This document shows positions 46,201 to 59,575 of a stretch of 64,000 nucleotides of DNA, piece by piece (position 1 is the stretch's first letter; each line of letters starts with the position of its first letter). Both the position numbers and the translations under genes were made by a program. The DNA lies in assembly GCA_027563935.2 (NCBI GenBank), contig JANVAS020000239.1, positions 4,898,001 to 4,962,000 of the forward strand. The letters are read 5' to 3'. Source of the DNA: Costus lasius (Eukaryota; Streptophyta; Magnoliopsida; Zingiberales; Costaceae). Below the pieces are notes generated by a model. The model saw nothing but the letters and a program-made list of their open reading frames with translations. It did no database searches and was not told the origin of the DNA.

Positions 46201-46343
46201 GTATGTATGGATTTATGGAAATTTTCAGATCGTGTTTTTCTTGAACTCGGTTTTACCTAGCATATGATCGATCTTATATGAAACATCCTATTTCTTTTAT
46301 GAAATGTGCCATTAGTTTGGGGTTAAGAATGTGGGATGTTACA
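43207..46343 (+). repeat. 3' LTR of element C (3137 bp)
   Basis: Starts tgtaagatccaagg, ends gggatgttaca, followed by TSD agacg. Contains AT-rich ttaattaa blocks (43350-43600), dispersed aaaccgaa words (44090-44260) and the four-unit repeat array (about 45061-45345). Small ORFs inside have no family features and recur in the 5' LTR only as a consequence of identity. Confidence 0.95.
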
Positions 46344-46348
46344 AGACG

Positions 46349-47817
46349 GGTTGATGGGGTTGAAAGCATCATCTAGTATAGATCAAATTAGTCTGATCAG
46401 ACCATCTGACAGCCTAGATGGATCGACCAGATGGCACCTGTGCGCAAGCACGAGGTGGCTATAGGTCGATTGCATCACAGGCGTGTAGCGAGGTCTGTTG
46501 AGACAGCCAGTGAACACACATGAGTTAGGCCCGGGGTCACACCCGCTTGCCAGAACTCATGTTGGCTGTTCAGCCCTTGGCGCATGCATGCAAGGGCATG
46601 GATCTAACTAGATTGATGAGTGGATCCCTATCAATGGACCGTTGTAAGGTTGTAGGGCACATAAGAAAATTAAAATTGATGCCAATGGGTTTTCGAAATT
46701 TTATTTGTAATGGATCACATGATTGATTGAATGATGCCATGATGCTTGTTTATTTAATCTTATGTGGGTTGCCCTTTTAATGTGTGCTGTGCTGGGGCCT
46801 GCGAGCCTGGTAAATTATTATATTTTGTAATCTGCGAATCACATTTTTAATTAATTTATTGTATAATTGACCTGCGAGTCAAACTTGTCTAGATAGATTA
46901 AAATGTATTTTAATTAGACAAGAGCACAAAAGCACACATCGCAGAGGTGCATTCAGCTGGTGGGCGCACCTGAGCTGCATTGAGCGCTAGGGCCCTGGGT
47001 TGGACCAGATGAGATGCAAAAGACCCAACAAGAGCAAGTGAAGACTTAAGTTGATTTAAGGTCTTACTTAGGCTCTATGGGCTTTTACCACATAAGATCA
47101 GCATGCTTTCTACTTATTGCTTATAATTAGAATTGCATGTTTAGTTATCTTCTGCTATCACCATAGGGTTTGCATGATAGGTAAGAAGATAAAAGACCGT
47201 TAAAATCCAACGCTAAAATATCAAGCTCGATAGCTTTCTGACGCGAAACCTCACTGTTCTGACTATCGTTGGAGCCGTGTTGTACCCACTCAGTGGGCAC
47301 GTGCATCTATCTTCAGACGGTGCGGGATTACACCTGCGTGTTACAGAGAAGGGATTTATCGCTTCTCGATGCTCAGCATAGCACGTGGTGGTCTAGGGAG
47401 TAAGTCGGGTAAGCTTGACCATGTAGGCTACATATGTGGCGCATATGGTAGCACATGGAGGCAGCCATCTGTGGGATCAGAGACTGTGTTGTACCAACTC
47501 AGTTGGCACAGTCTGCTGGATTGCCCAGATGAAGGGGAATCGCACGGGTTGGCAATTGGCAGGGACTGCCTACCAGAAATTAGTGCTTGTACTCTCTGTG
47601 CATCTTATCTCGCCTGAGCGGGACGCGGGGACCAAGTATGAAATCTGGATCCCATCTCACTAAAAGAGTTCTACTCTTTCGGGCTGTTTTGCTGGATTTT
47701 TTTCAGCCAGATAAAATAGTGAGAAAAAGAATCATTCTTAAGTCCTGATTGATTCTTAACATTGATACTGACCTTGCTGTTCTTGCATTGTTGTAGATTC
47801 CTGCAGCAACGAACACC
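46349..47817 (+). other. Leader of copia D, right part
   Basis: Resumes the D leader after element C. Collinear with B from about 29690 but lacks the roughly 60-base tRNA-like segment that B and A carry: near 46945 gcagaggtgcattcag runs straight into ctggtgggcgcacctgag. Twin hairpins are at 47282-47300 and 47491-47509. Confidence 0.8.
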
Positions 47818-48586
47818 ATGAGCTTCAATGTGCGATCCCTACTGGAAAGGGAGAAGTTTGCTGGGCCAAACTTCTCAAACTGGTTCGGACACCTTAAGAT
47901 CGTTCTTAAGGCAGAGAGGAAACTGTATGTCCTCGAGACGGCTGTGCCGCCTCAACCCGCTGCGAACGCCGCAAGGGCGGTTCGTGATGCCTATGAAAAG
48001 CATGTCAATGATAGCATTGATGTCGCTTGCCTGATGCTAGCGTCTATGACGCCACCGCTGCAGCGTCAGCATGAGGATTTGTCGGCTATAGAGATTATAG
48101 CGAACCTCAAGATGCTGTATGCTGCACAGGCGAGGACTGAACGCTATAATCTGACCAAGCTTTTCTTTCAGAGCAAACTGGCTGAAGGGAGCCCAGTGGG
48201 AGCTCACGTGCTCAAGATGATTGGGCACAAGGAGGCTCTGGAGAAACTGGGGCATACCATCAACCAGGAGCTTGCTGTAGACATTATTCTGCAGTCTCTC
48301 CCGCCCTCTTTCGATGCGTTCATTATTAACTTTAATATGAACAAAATCGATTGTACTCCGGCAGAGCTGCTGAATATGCTCTTGACTACTGAGGAGACTC
48401 TGAAGGGAAAGCCTTCAACCTCTGTCTTAATGGTTCCTTCTAGGAACAAGAAGAAGGGGAAGAAGGGCAAAGCCCCTGTCAAGAACTACAGTAGGGCTCT
48501 GAAACAGAAGGTTAAGCTGTCAAAGGACAACAGGTGTTTCCACTGTGGCCAGCTGGGTCACTGGAAAAAGGACTGTAAAGCGCTCC

Positions 48587-50321
48587 TGTAGAAACCCCTT
48601 TCAAGAGGGGGGCCGAAACTTGTAGAATACCCCTTTCAAGAGGGAAGCCGAAACCCTGATTGTGGCGCACATATAGAGTTTTGCAAGCGGAAGATAGGGC
48701 TTCATGGGATCGCAATCATAAAAGCATATGATCAACTTGTATAAGAGGAATAGATCTAAAAGATCATACCAATGCCATCGATTTGATGATGCCTTGGAAG
48801 CAAAGGTTCAAGTGCTCCTTCTCCAAAGGTGACGCACACAACCGATGAAGATAGCTTGCTCTTTGAGTCCTTTGTGCTAGCAAAAGCACTTCAAAGAATC
48901 CTTGTCGCGTGAGGGTGTTTCGAGATGAAGCTTGGCGAGTGTAACCTTCTTCTTCTCCTTCTCGTCCGAATCCTCTCGCCCCCAAAGAGGAACGTTGAGA
49001 AGAGAAGAGTGAAGTCGAGCGTTCAAAACGCTTTTGCGTTAAGGTGAAGTCGCCTTCATTACATTCCATAAATGGAAGATATGAAGCCATGCGCCACAAC
49101 CAAACCAAAAATGCCTAACGCCTTGAACCAAGCGTTCACCCTTTGTGAACCGGTTCAAGCAACTTTAATCCACTTCAATTTGGTTCAAGAACCAAATTAA
49201 ACCAGCCCAAGCCATGGTCTAGATCTCACTCTGAACCAAAGGGTTCAAGATCTAACCGTTCATCTCTTGATGCTCTTGATCTCACCGATCTAGCATCAAC
49301 TCTCTCGATCGAAGCTTACCGATCTCAAGCCCCAATCAATCAAACATGATCAGACCAGATCTCACTTACAATCAGAGTCTCTTTCCCTTTAAACTGAACC
49401 TAAACAATTCAGTCCACACGATCTGACTTAAGTAAGCCATATCACCAAATTGTGCGACCCTGAGGGTTTCCTTTAAATGTCGGTAACGATAACTCACGTT
49501 ATCACGATCAGTGAGGGGTATCTAGCAACACATCACTGTCTCCCGATATAAAGGAAAGAGTCTTCCAAGACTTCACCCAAACCACAGCACAAGCGTGAAT
49601 CAACTCACTAGGCATTACATGTTTCCTTTGCCACTGGATGTTCTTATTGGACAAGCCTGTCAAGCTTGTAACTCCAATATGATGAGCATGATTAGATCAG
49701 ATGAGCATAGTCACCTGGGTATGGCCATACACTTTCTCAATCATCTCATCTAGGGGGCCCCTATAGAACACTACACTCCTTCAACAAGGAGACGGCAATC
49801 CTCTATCTATCACTAGTGCCCTAACCTGACTCATGATCATTATCCAAGATAGTCTATAACCATTATGTTTCAAATGATATTGAACTACCTCAAAACAATG
49901 ACAATCATCATTTAGAAACACAAGTGATCTCAAGTCAGAGGACATGTGCCACTTGTTGCAATCAAGGATCATTCACATTGTGACAAGCAATTGAATATCC
50001 TAGTAGGGTCTGTCCAGTACATCCAATGTACCCATGAGTCTACATCTTATTCCATGCTCGAAGCATCCTATAAGATTAGAATACATATTAGTCTCAATCA
50101 TATCAAGGCTGTCTCATGTTCACCAAGATATATCGACTAAGGACATTTAGCATGTCAGCCTAGCTGAACAGCTTTGAGACATTATTCAGTAGTACACTTA
50201 TTACAGCAGACAAGGTAACAACCTGAATAATAACCATGCCTTTATAAACACAAGAGTTTATTACATAATACTGATACAATCCCAAGGCCTCAAATATTAG
50301 CCTTAAGGGCATACCCCAACA
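48587..50321 (-). repeat. 3' LTR of copia E (1735 bp)
   Basis: In plus orientation it begins tgtagaaacccc and ends cataccccaaca. The element-sense U5 end is a 34-bp tandem duplication (48587-48620 and 48621-48654), each copy with a CCCCT..AGGGG-type hairpin. The conserved hairpin is at 49488-49503 (element-sense loop GTGA). Confidence 0.94.
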
Positions 50322-50341
50322 ATCTCCCACTTGCACTTAAT

Positions 50342-53300
50342 CTAATGGTTGAGAAATCTCAAACCCATGTTATTACAGTGCTTCTCATGCTTCTGCTGCG
50401 CCAGAGGCTTGGTAAGCGGGTCAGCCAGATTGTCGTCTGTATGAACCTTGCATATTTTGATCTCGCCACGATCTATGATCTCCCGGATCAAGTGAAACCG
50501 TCTCTGTATGTGCTTGGACTTCTGGTGCGACCGTGGTTCCTTTGCTTGTGCGATGGCTCCAGTGTTATCACAGAAGATAACCAAAGGATCGACACTCGAA
50601 GGAACAACACCAAGTTCTCTCACGAACTTACGAATCCACACTGCCTCCTTGGATGCTTCCGAGGCTGCAACATACTCGGCTTCTGTTGTGGAATCAGCAA
50701 CAGTTGACTGTTTGAAACTCTTCCACACCATTGCTCCACCATTCAAGCTAAAAACATAGCCTGATTGCGATCGGAAATCATCCTGGTCCGACTGGAACGA
50801 AGCGTCAGTATATCCTTCTATAATGAGTTCTTCCTGACCACCATATATCAAGAACATATCTTTGGTGCTCCGCAGATATTTTAAGATGTTCTTGACTGCA
50901 ATCCAGTGTGCCTGTCCTGGATTACTTTGGAAACGACTGGTCACGCTTAACCCGTAAGCGACGTCTGGGCGAGTACACAACATCGCATACATAATGGACC
51001 CAATAGCCGAAGCATAAGGCGTATTGTCCATTTCATCTTTCTCAGTCTGTGTTTGTGGACACTAACTCTTCGAAAGAATCAGACCATGTCTGACTGGAAG
51101 ATATCCCCTTTTAGATTTTTCTAAATGGAATCTTTCCTGGACCTTATCGATGTAAGTACTCTGGCACAGCCCGAGAAGCCTCTTAGATCTATCCCTGTAG
51201 ATCTTCACACCTAATACATAGGCTGCTTCTCCTAGATCTTTCATCTGGAAACATTTCCTTAGCCATGCCTTAACCGCATGCATTTCTGGAATATCGTTTC
51301 CAATGATCAAGATGTCATCGACGTAGAGGACTAGGAATGTAATCATGCTCCCACTAAACCTCTTATATACACACGGGTCATCTTCGTTCTTGATAAAACC
51401 AAACTCAGAGATTGATTCATCAAAATGAATATTCCAGCTTCTAGATGCTTGTTTCAGTCCATAAATGGACTTCTTTAGTTTGCATATTTTATGACGATCT
51501 GATGGATTAGTGAAACCTTCAGGTTGTGTCATATACACATCCTCATCCAGATTTCCATTAAGGAAAGCTGTTTTCACATCCATCTGCCAGATCTCATAAT
51601 CGTAATATGCAGCTATCGCGAAAAGAATCCGAATAGACTTAAACATGGCTACAGGAGAGAAAGTTTCATCATAATCTATCCCGTAGATTTGTTTGAAACC
51701 TTTCGCAACTAGCCTGCCTTTATAGGTAACCACGTTACCATCCATGTCAATCTTCTTCTTGAAGATCCATTTACAGCCTATAGGGATTACTCCCGGAGGC
51801 GGATCAACCAAATCCCAGACTTGGTTATCTGACATGGAGTCCATCTCGGCTCGCATAGCTTCAAGCCATCTAGCTGACTCCGGTCCACTGACCGCATCCG
51901 CATAAGTAAGGGGTTCATCATTATCAATGATGTAGACTCCGTCATAGCGCTCAGGCTGACGACGGATCCTTCCCGATCTTCGCGGTTCCCGTGATATCTG
52001 AGCCTCAGGTTGTTCAATGACCTGATCTACCGGCTCAGGCTCATCCAACTGTGCTTGACTACTTTGTCCTTCCTCTGGATTCTCATCCAGCTTTATTTCT
52101 CTCCCACTGGCCTCTTGCAGAAGAAACTCCTTCTCAAGAAATATGGCCGTCCGAGCAACAAATACTTTGTTCTCTTTGGGATCGAAGAAATAATAACCCT
52201 TAGTTTCCTTAGGGTAACTGACAAAGATACATTTCTCAGATCTGCTCTCTAGTTTCCCAGAGGCGAGCTTTTTGACATAAGCCTCGCAACCCCAGATCCT
52301 GATAAATGTCAAGCTCGGCTGTTTCCCATACCATAACTCATATGGAGTCTTTGAAACGGCCTTGGATGGCACTCGGTTTAGTACCTTTGCAGCTGTTTCC
52401 AGTGCAAATCCCCAAAAGGAATATGGAAGAGTAGCCTGACTCATCATAGAACGAACCATATCAAGTAACATTCTATTTCTCCTCTCGGACACACCATTCC
52501 ATTGCGGTGTTCCTGGCGGAGTGAGCTGTGAGATAATCCCACACTCCTTCAGATAGTCAGTAAACGCATGACTCAGGTATTCTCCACCTCGATCAGAACG
52601 AAGTGCCTTGATATTTCGGCCTAGCTGATTCTGTACTTCATTCTTGAACTCTTTGAACTTGTCAAAGGATTCACTCTTATGTCTCATTAGATAGACATAA
52701 CCATATCTACTGAAATCATCAGTAAATGTAATGAAGTACTGATAGCCACCTCTGGCATGTTTACTAAATGGCCCACACACATCACTGTGTATAAGGTCAA
52801 GTAAACCTGAAGCCCTTTGACCTTTGTTAGGAAAAGGTGACTTCGTCATTTTACCCATTAAACAAGCTTAGCATGTATCAATCTCCTCATAGGAGAATGA
52901 TCCCAGCAGTCCATGATCATGCAACCGCTTAATGCGCTTCTTGTTGATATGGCCTAAACGACTATGCCATAACAAGGTGCTGTCTTCAGCATACTTGGCT
53001 TTCTTATTATCAATGTTTTGTATAGAATATTCCATGTCCAACATGAATAACCCATTGTTAATTGAACCAGTTGCATAAACAATATTATCTAAAGATAAAA
53101 CACACTTTGAAATATTGCATTCAAAGGCAAATCCTTTCCTGACAAGAGCAGGAATAGAGATAATATTCTTGGTTATACTGGGTACAAAATAACAATTGTT
53201 TAATTCCAATACAATGCCAGATGGTAAAGAAATGAAATAGTCTCCTACAGCAACAGCAGCAACCCGTGCCCCGTTTCCAACGCGTAGGTCTACCTCATGC

Positions 53301-54226
53301 TGTCCCACCAGCCTTCTTCTCTTGAGTTCCTGTACATTTGAACAAATGTGAACTCCACATGCAGTGTCCAACACCCATGACATAGAAGAAGAAGATAACA
53401 TGACCTCAGTCACATATATACCTGAGCCAGAAGCGATGCTTCCCCTCTTATCTCCTTGGAGCGCTTTACAGTCCTTTTTCTAGTGACCCAGCTGGCCACA
53501 GTGGAAACACCTGTTGTCCTTGGACCGCTTTACCTTCTGTTTCAGAGCCTTGCTGTAACTCTTGACAGGGGCCTTGCCCTTCTTCCCCTTCTTCTTGTTC
53601 CTAGAAGGAACCATTAAGACAGAGGTTGAAGGCTTTCCCTTCAGAGTCTCCTCAGTTGTCAAGATCATATTCAGCAGCTCTGCCGGAGTACAATCGATCT
53701 TGTTCATATTAAAGTTAATGATGAACGCATCGAAAGAAGGCGGAAGAGACTGCAGAATAATGTCTACAGCAAGCTCCTGGTTGATGGTATGCCCCAGTTT
53801 CTCCAGAGCCTCCTTGTGCCCAATCATCTTGAGCACGTGAGCTCCCACTGGGCTCCCTTCAGCCAGTTTGCTCTGAAAGAAAAGCTTTGTCAGATTATAG
53901 CGTTCTGTCCTCGCCTGTGCAGCATACAGCATCTTGAGGTTCGCTATAATTTCTATAGCCGACATATCCTCATGCTGACGCTGCAGCGGTGGCGTCATAG
54001 ACGCTAGCATCAGGCAAGCGACATCAATGCTATCATTGACGTGCTTTTCATAAGCATCACGAACCGCCCTTGCGGCGTTCGCAGCGGGTTGAGGCGGCAC
54101 AGCCGTCTCGAGGACATACAGTTTCCTCTCTGCCTTAAGAACAATCTTAAGTTGTCCGAACCAGTCTGAGAAGTTTGGCCCAGCAAACTTCTCCCTTTCC
54201 AGTAGGGATCGCACATTGAAGCTCAT
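50342..54226 (-). pseudogene. gag-pol: Copia E gag-pol pseudogene (three in-frame stops)
   Basis: The frame starts at 54226 (ATG) and ends at 50342 with all domains of B collinear and no frameshift. Stops: TAG in the gag zinc knuckle next to its histidine (just left of 53480), TAA in the integrase zinc-binding region near 52865-52867 where relatives have lysine, and TAG near 51062 between RT and RNase H where relatives have glutamine. Two of these are simple transitions; the TAA needs two changes. RT YVDD (near 51317) and integrase acidic residues are intact. Defective by itself; could be copied only in trans. Confidence 0.94.
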
Positions 54227-55994
54227 GGTGTTCGTTGCTGCAGGAATCTACAACAATGCAAGAACAGCAAGGTCTGTATCAATGTCTAGAATCAATCCAG
54301 GACTTAAGAAAGATTCTTTTCTCACTATTTTGTCTGACTGAAAAATCCAGTAAACAGTCCGAAAGAGTAACACTCTTTTAGTGAGATGGGATCCAGATTT
54401 CATACTTGGTCTCCGCGTCCCGCTCAGGCGAGATAAGATGCACAGAGATGACAAGCACTAATTTCTGGTAGGCTGTACCAGCCAATCGCCAACCCGTGCG
54501 ATTCCCCTTCATCTGGGCAATCCAGCAGACTGTGCCAACTGAGTTGGTACAACACAGTCTCTGATCCCACATATGGCTGCCTCCATGTGCTACCATATGC
54601 GCCACATATGTAGCCTACATGGTCAAGCTGACCCGACCTACTCCCTGGACCACCACGTGCTATGCTGAGCAACGAGAAGGGATAAATCCCTACTCTGTAA
54701 CACGCAGGTGAAATCCCGCACTGTCTGAAGATAGATGGACGTGCCCACTGAGTGGGTACAACACGGCTCCAACGATAATCAGAACAGTGAGGTTTCGCGT
54801 CAGAAGGCTTACGAGCTTGATATGTTAGCGTTGGATTTTAACGGTCTTTTAACTTCTTAACTATCATGCAAACCCTATGGTGATAGCAGAAGATAAACTC
54901 ATGCAGTTCTAATTATATATGGAATAAAAAGAAAGCATGGATCTTATGTGGTAAAAGCCCATAGAGCCTAAGTAAGACCTTAACCTAATTTTAAGTCTTC
55001 ACTAGCTCTTCTTGGGTCTTTTGCCTTTCATCTGGTCCAACCCAGGGCCCTAGCGCCAAGAGCACCTCAGGTGCGCCACCAGGTGAATGCCCCTCTTGGA
55101 TGTGTGCCTTTGTGTTCTTGTCTGATTGAAACACATTTTAATCTATCTAGACAAGGTTGACTCGCAGGTCAACTACACATTATAAATAAATTAAAAATTG
55201 TGATTCGCAGATCACAAAATAATAATTTACCAGGCTCGCAGGCCCCAGCACAGCACACATTAAAAGGGCAACCCACATAAGATTAAATAAACAAGCACAT
55301 GGCATCAAATCAACATGTGATCCATTTAACAAGAAAATAAAATTTTGAAAACCCCATTGGCATCAATTTTAATTTTCTTATGAGCCCTACAACCTTACAA
55401 TGGTCCATTGATAGGGATCCACTCATCCATCTAGTCAGATCCTCTGTCCCTTGCATGCACCAAGTCCTAACTGACTCGCGTTGACCTAATGGTCAACCAT
55501 GCATGCGCCAAGGGCTGAACAACCCTCATGAGTTCTGGCAAGCGGGTGTGACCCCGGGCCTAACTCATGTGTTCTTACTGGTTGTCTCAACCAGACCTCG
55601 CTACACGCCTAAGATGCAATCGACCTATGGCCACCTTGTGCTTGCACACAGGTGCCATCTAGTCGATCCATCTAGGCTGTCAGATGGTCTGATCAGACTA
55701 TTGGATCCAACATAGAGGTGACTTCAACCCCATCAACCCATCTAAGGGTTTATTGTAGGCGCCACTTAGATCTAGTGAGGCGCACAAGTGATTAAGTTTT
55801 TAAGAAAACCTACATCATTCAACATGCGCCCTCCTTCATCATATATGCGTGCGCAAGGGAGTAAAAACATACACCATGTATTTTTCACTACTAAACATGA
55901 GATGCGCAAGATGCTAACTACTAGATCTACTAGTTAAACACAAACAAGGATCACAAATCAACAAGCAATCATATGATTCTACATACAACCGCAT
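54227..55994 (-). other. Leader of copia E
   Basis: Minus-strand counterpart of the B leader. Twin hairpins at 54741-54759 and 54532-54550. The tRNA-like segment of A and B is absent, as in D. The primer site follows at 55995-56006. The part from 55713 rightward is repeated at 57544-57839. Confidence 0.8.
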
Positions 55995-56006
55995 GCTCTG
56001 ATACCA
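55995..56006 (-). other. Primer binding site of copia E (inner copy)
   Basis: Minus-strand tggtatcagagc next to the partial LTR that begins at 56009. A second identical site lies at 57826-57837, next to the complete LTR. Having two primer sites in one element is a direct consequence of the duplication. Confidence 0.88.
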
Positions 56007-56008
56007 AT

Positions 56009-57528
56009 TGTAGAAACCCCTTTCAAGAGGGGGGCCGAAACTTGTAGAAAACCCCTTTCAAGAGGGAAGCCGAAACCCTGATTGTGGCGCACATATAGAG
56101 TTTTGCAAGCGGAAGATAGGGCTTCATGGGATCGCAATCATAAAAGCATATGATCAACTTGTATAAGAGGAATAGATCTAAAAGATCATACCAATGCCAT
56201 CGATTTGATGATGCCTTGGAAGCAAAGGTTCAAGTGCTCCTTCTCCAAAGGTGACGCACACAACCGATGAAGATAGCTTGCTCTTTGAGTCCTTTGTGCT
56301 AGCAAAAGCACTTCAAAGAATCCTTGTCGCGTGAGGGTGTTTCGAGATGAAGCTTGGCGAGTGTAACCTTCTTCTTCTCCTTCTCGTCCGAATCCTCTCG
56401 CCCCCAAAGAGGAACGTTGAGAAGAGAAGAGTGAAGTCGAGCGTTCAAAACGCTTTTGCGTTAAGGTGAAGTCGCCTTCATTACATTCCATAAATGGAAG
56501 ATCTGAAGCCATGCGCCACAACCAAACCAAAAACGCCTAACGCCTTGAACCAAGCGTTCACCCTTTGTGAACCGGTTCAAGCAACTTTAATCCACTTCAA
56601 TTTGGTTCAAGAACCAAATTAAACCAGCCCAAGCCATGGTCTAGATCTCACTCTGAACCAAAGGGTTCAAGATCTAACCGTTCATCTCTTGATGCTCTTG
56701 ATCTCACCGATCTAGCATCAACTCTCTCGATCGAAGCTTACCGATCTCAAGCCCCAATCAATCAAACATGATCAGACCAGATCTCACTTACAATCAGAGT
56801 CTCTTTCCCTTTAAACTGAACCTAAACAATTCAGTCCACACGATCTGACTTAAGTAAGCCATATCACCAAATTGTGCGACCCTGAGGGTTTCCTTTAAAT
56901 GTCGGTAACGATAACTCACGTTATCACGATCAGTGAGGGGTATCTAGCAACACATCACTGTCTCCCGATATAAAGGAAAGAGTCTTCCAAGACTTCACCC
57001 AAACCACAGCACAAGCATGAATCAACTCACTAGGCATTACATGTTTCCTTTGCCACTGGATGTTCTTATTGGACAAGCCTGTCAAGCTTGTAACTCCAAT
57101 ATGATGAGCATGATTAGATCAGATGAGCATAGTCACCTGGGTATGGCCATACACTTTCTCAATCATCTCATCTAGGGGGCCCCTATAGAACACCACACTC
57201 CTTCAACAAGGAGACGGCAATCCTCTATCTATCACTAGTGCCCTAACCTGACTCATGATCATTATCCAAGATAGTCTATAACCATTATGTTTCAAATGAT
57301 ATTGAACTACCTCAAAACAATGACAATCATCATTTAGAAACACAAGTGATCTCAAGTCAGAGGACATGTGCCACTTGTTGCAATCAAGGATCATTCACAT
57401 TGTGACAAGCAATTGAATATCCTAGTAGGGTCTGTCCAGTACATCCAATGTACCCATGAGTCTACATCTTATTCCATGCTTGAAGCATCCTATAAGATTA
57501 GAATACATATTAGTCTCAATCATATCAA
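56009..57528 (-). repeat. Extra, truncated LTR of copia E
   Basis: Matches 57840-59360 nearly base for base but stops after ..catatcaa, so in element sense it lacks the first 215 or so bases of U3. It shares with the neighbouring complete LTR several variants that the 3' LTR (48587-50321) lacks, so it was copied from that LTR after insertion. Confidence 0.93.
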
Positions 57529-57839
57529 TACATCCTATAAGATTAGAGGTGACTTCAACCCCATCAACCCATCTAAGGGTTTATTGTAGGCGCCACTTAG
57601 ATCTAGTGAGGCGCACAAGTGATTAAGTTTTTAAGAAAACCTACATCATTCAACATGCGCCCTCCTTCATCATATATGCGTGCGCAAGGGAGTAAAAACA
57701 TACACCATGTATTTTTCACTACTAAACATGAGATGCGCAAGATGCTAACTACTAGATCTACTAGTTAAACACAAACAAGGATCACAAATCAACAAGCAAT
57801 CATATGATTCTACATACAACCGCATGCTCTGATACCAAT
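57529..57839 (-). repeat. Junction filler and duplicated leader/primer-site piece
   Basis: 57544-57839 repeats 55713-56008 at an offset of 1831 bp, including a primer site at 57826-57837. 57531-57547 repeats the 17 bases at 57486-57502, lying between the truncated LTR and the leader piece. See findings. Confidence 0.92.
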
Positions 57840-59575
57840 TGTAGAAACCCCTTTCAAGAGGGGGGCCGAAACTTGTAGAAAACCCCTTTCAAGAGGGAAG
57901 CCGAAACCCTGATTGTGGCGCACATATAGAGTTTTGCAAGCGGAAGATAGGGCTTCATGGGATCGCAATCATAAAAGCATATGATCAACTTGTATAAGAG
58001 GAATAGATCTAAAAGATCATACCAATGCCATCGATTTGATGATGCCTTGGAAGCAAAGGTTCAAGTGCTCCTTCTCCAAAGGTGACGCACACAACCGATG
58101 AAGATAGCTTGCTCTTTGAGTCCTTTGTGCTAGCAAAAGCACTTCAAAGAATCCTTGTCGCGTGAGGGTGTTTCGAGATGAAGCTTGGCGAGTGTAACCT
58201 TCTTCTTCTCCTTCTCGTCCGAATCCTCTCGCCCCCAAAGAGGAACGTTGAGAAGAGAAGAGTGAAGTCGAGCGTTCAAAACGCTTTTGCATTAAGGTGA
58301 AGTCGCCTTCATTACATTCCATAAATGGAAGATATGAAGCCATGCGCCACAACCAAACCAAAAACGCCTAACGCCTTGAACCAAGCGTTCACCCTTTGTG
58401 AACCGGTTCAAGCAACTTTAATCCACTTCAATTTGGTTCAAGAACCAAATTAAACCAGTCCCAAGCCATGGTCTAGATCTCACTCTGAACCAAAGGGTTC
58501 AAGATCTAACCGTTCATCTCTTGATGCTCTTGATCTCACCGATCTAGCATCAACTCTCTCGATCGAAGCTTACCGATCTCAAGCCCCAATCAATCAAACA
58601 TGATCAGACCAGATCTCACTTACAATCAGAGTCTCTTTCCCTTTAAACTGAACCTAAACAATTCAGTCCACACGATCTGACTTAAGTAAGCCATATCACC
58701 AAATTGTGCGACCCTGAGGGTTTCCTTTAAATGTCGGTAACGATAACTCACGTTATCACGATCAGTGAGGGGTATCTAGCAACACATCACTGTCTCCCGA
58801 TATAAAGGAAAGAGTCTTCCAAGACTTCACCCAAACCACAGCACAAGCATGAATCAACTCACTAGGCATTACATGTTTCCTTTGCCACTGGATGTTCTTA
58901 TTGGACAAGCCTGTCAAGCTTGTAACTCCAATATGATGAGCATGATTAGATCAGATGAGCATAGTCACCTGGGTATGGCCATACACTTTCTCAATCATCT
59001 CATCTAGGGGGCCCCTATAGAACACCACACTCCTTCAACAAGGAGACGGCAATCCTCTATCTATCACTAGTGCCCTAACCTGACTCATGATCATTATCCA
59101 AGATAGTCTATAACCATTATGTTTCAAATGATATTGAACTACCTCAAAACAATGACAATCATCATTTAGAAACACAAGTGATCTCAAGTCAGAGGACATG
59201 TGCCACTTGTTGCAATCAAGGATCATTCACATTGTGACAAGCAATTGAATATCCTAGTAGGGTCTGTCCAGTACATCCAATGTACCCATGAGTCTACATC
59301 TTATTCCATGCTTGAAGCATCCTATAAGATTAGAATACATATTAGTCTCAATCATATCAAGGCTGTCTCATGTTCACCAAGATATATCGACTAAGGACAT
59401 TTAGCATGTCAGCCTAGCTGAATAGCTTTGAGACATTATTCAGTAGTACACTTATTACAGCAGACAAGGTAACAACCTGAATAATAACCATGCCTTTATA
59501 AACACAAGAGTTTATTACATGATACTGATACAATCCCAAGGCCTCAAACATTAGCCTTAAGGGCATACCCCAACA
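57840..59575 (-). repeat. 5' LTR of copia E (1736 bp)
   Basis: Complete, TG..CA ends, adjacent to TSD gctcc at 59576. One base longer than the 3' LTR because of an extra c near 58460. The conserved hairpin is at 58742-58757. Confidence 0.94.

Larger units (their letters stand above)
26159..46343 (+). mobile_element. Complete Ty3/gypsy chromovirus (Tekay/Del-like) C
   Basis: It has LTRs 26159-38437 (split by copia B) and 43207-46343, a primer site, gag, pol with chromodomain, and polypurine tract. The TSD agacg is perfect on both sides (26154-26158, 46344-46348). Net of copia B the LTRs are about 3133 and 3137 bp. By eye I count about 13 substitutions and one 4-bp indel between them, roughly 0.4%. 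It inserted in the leader of copia D. Confidence 0.97.
48587..59575 (-). mobile_element. Ty1/copia element E, minus strand, with an extra partial LTR
   Basis: Perfect TSD gctcc (48582-48586, 59576-59580). In element sense it runs right to left: 5' LTR 57840-59575, duplicated primer/leader piece, partial LTR 56009-57528, primer site 55995-56006, leader, gag-pol pseudogene, polypurine tract, 3' LTR 48587-50321. The outer LTRs differ by about nine substitutions and one indel by eye (0.5%). The partial LTR and the second leader piece result from a 1.83-kb tandem duplication. Confidence 0.95.
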
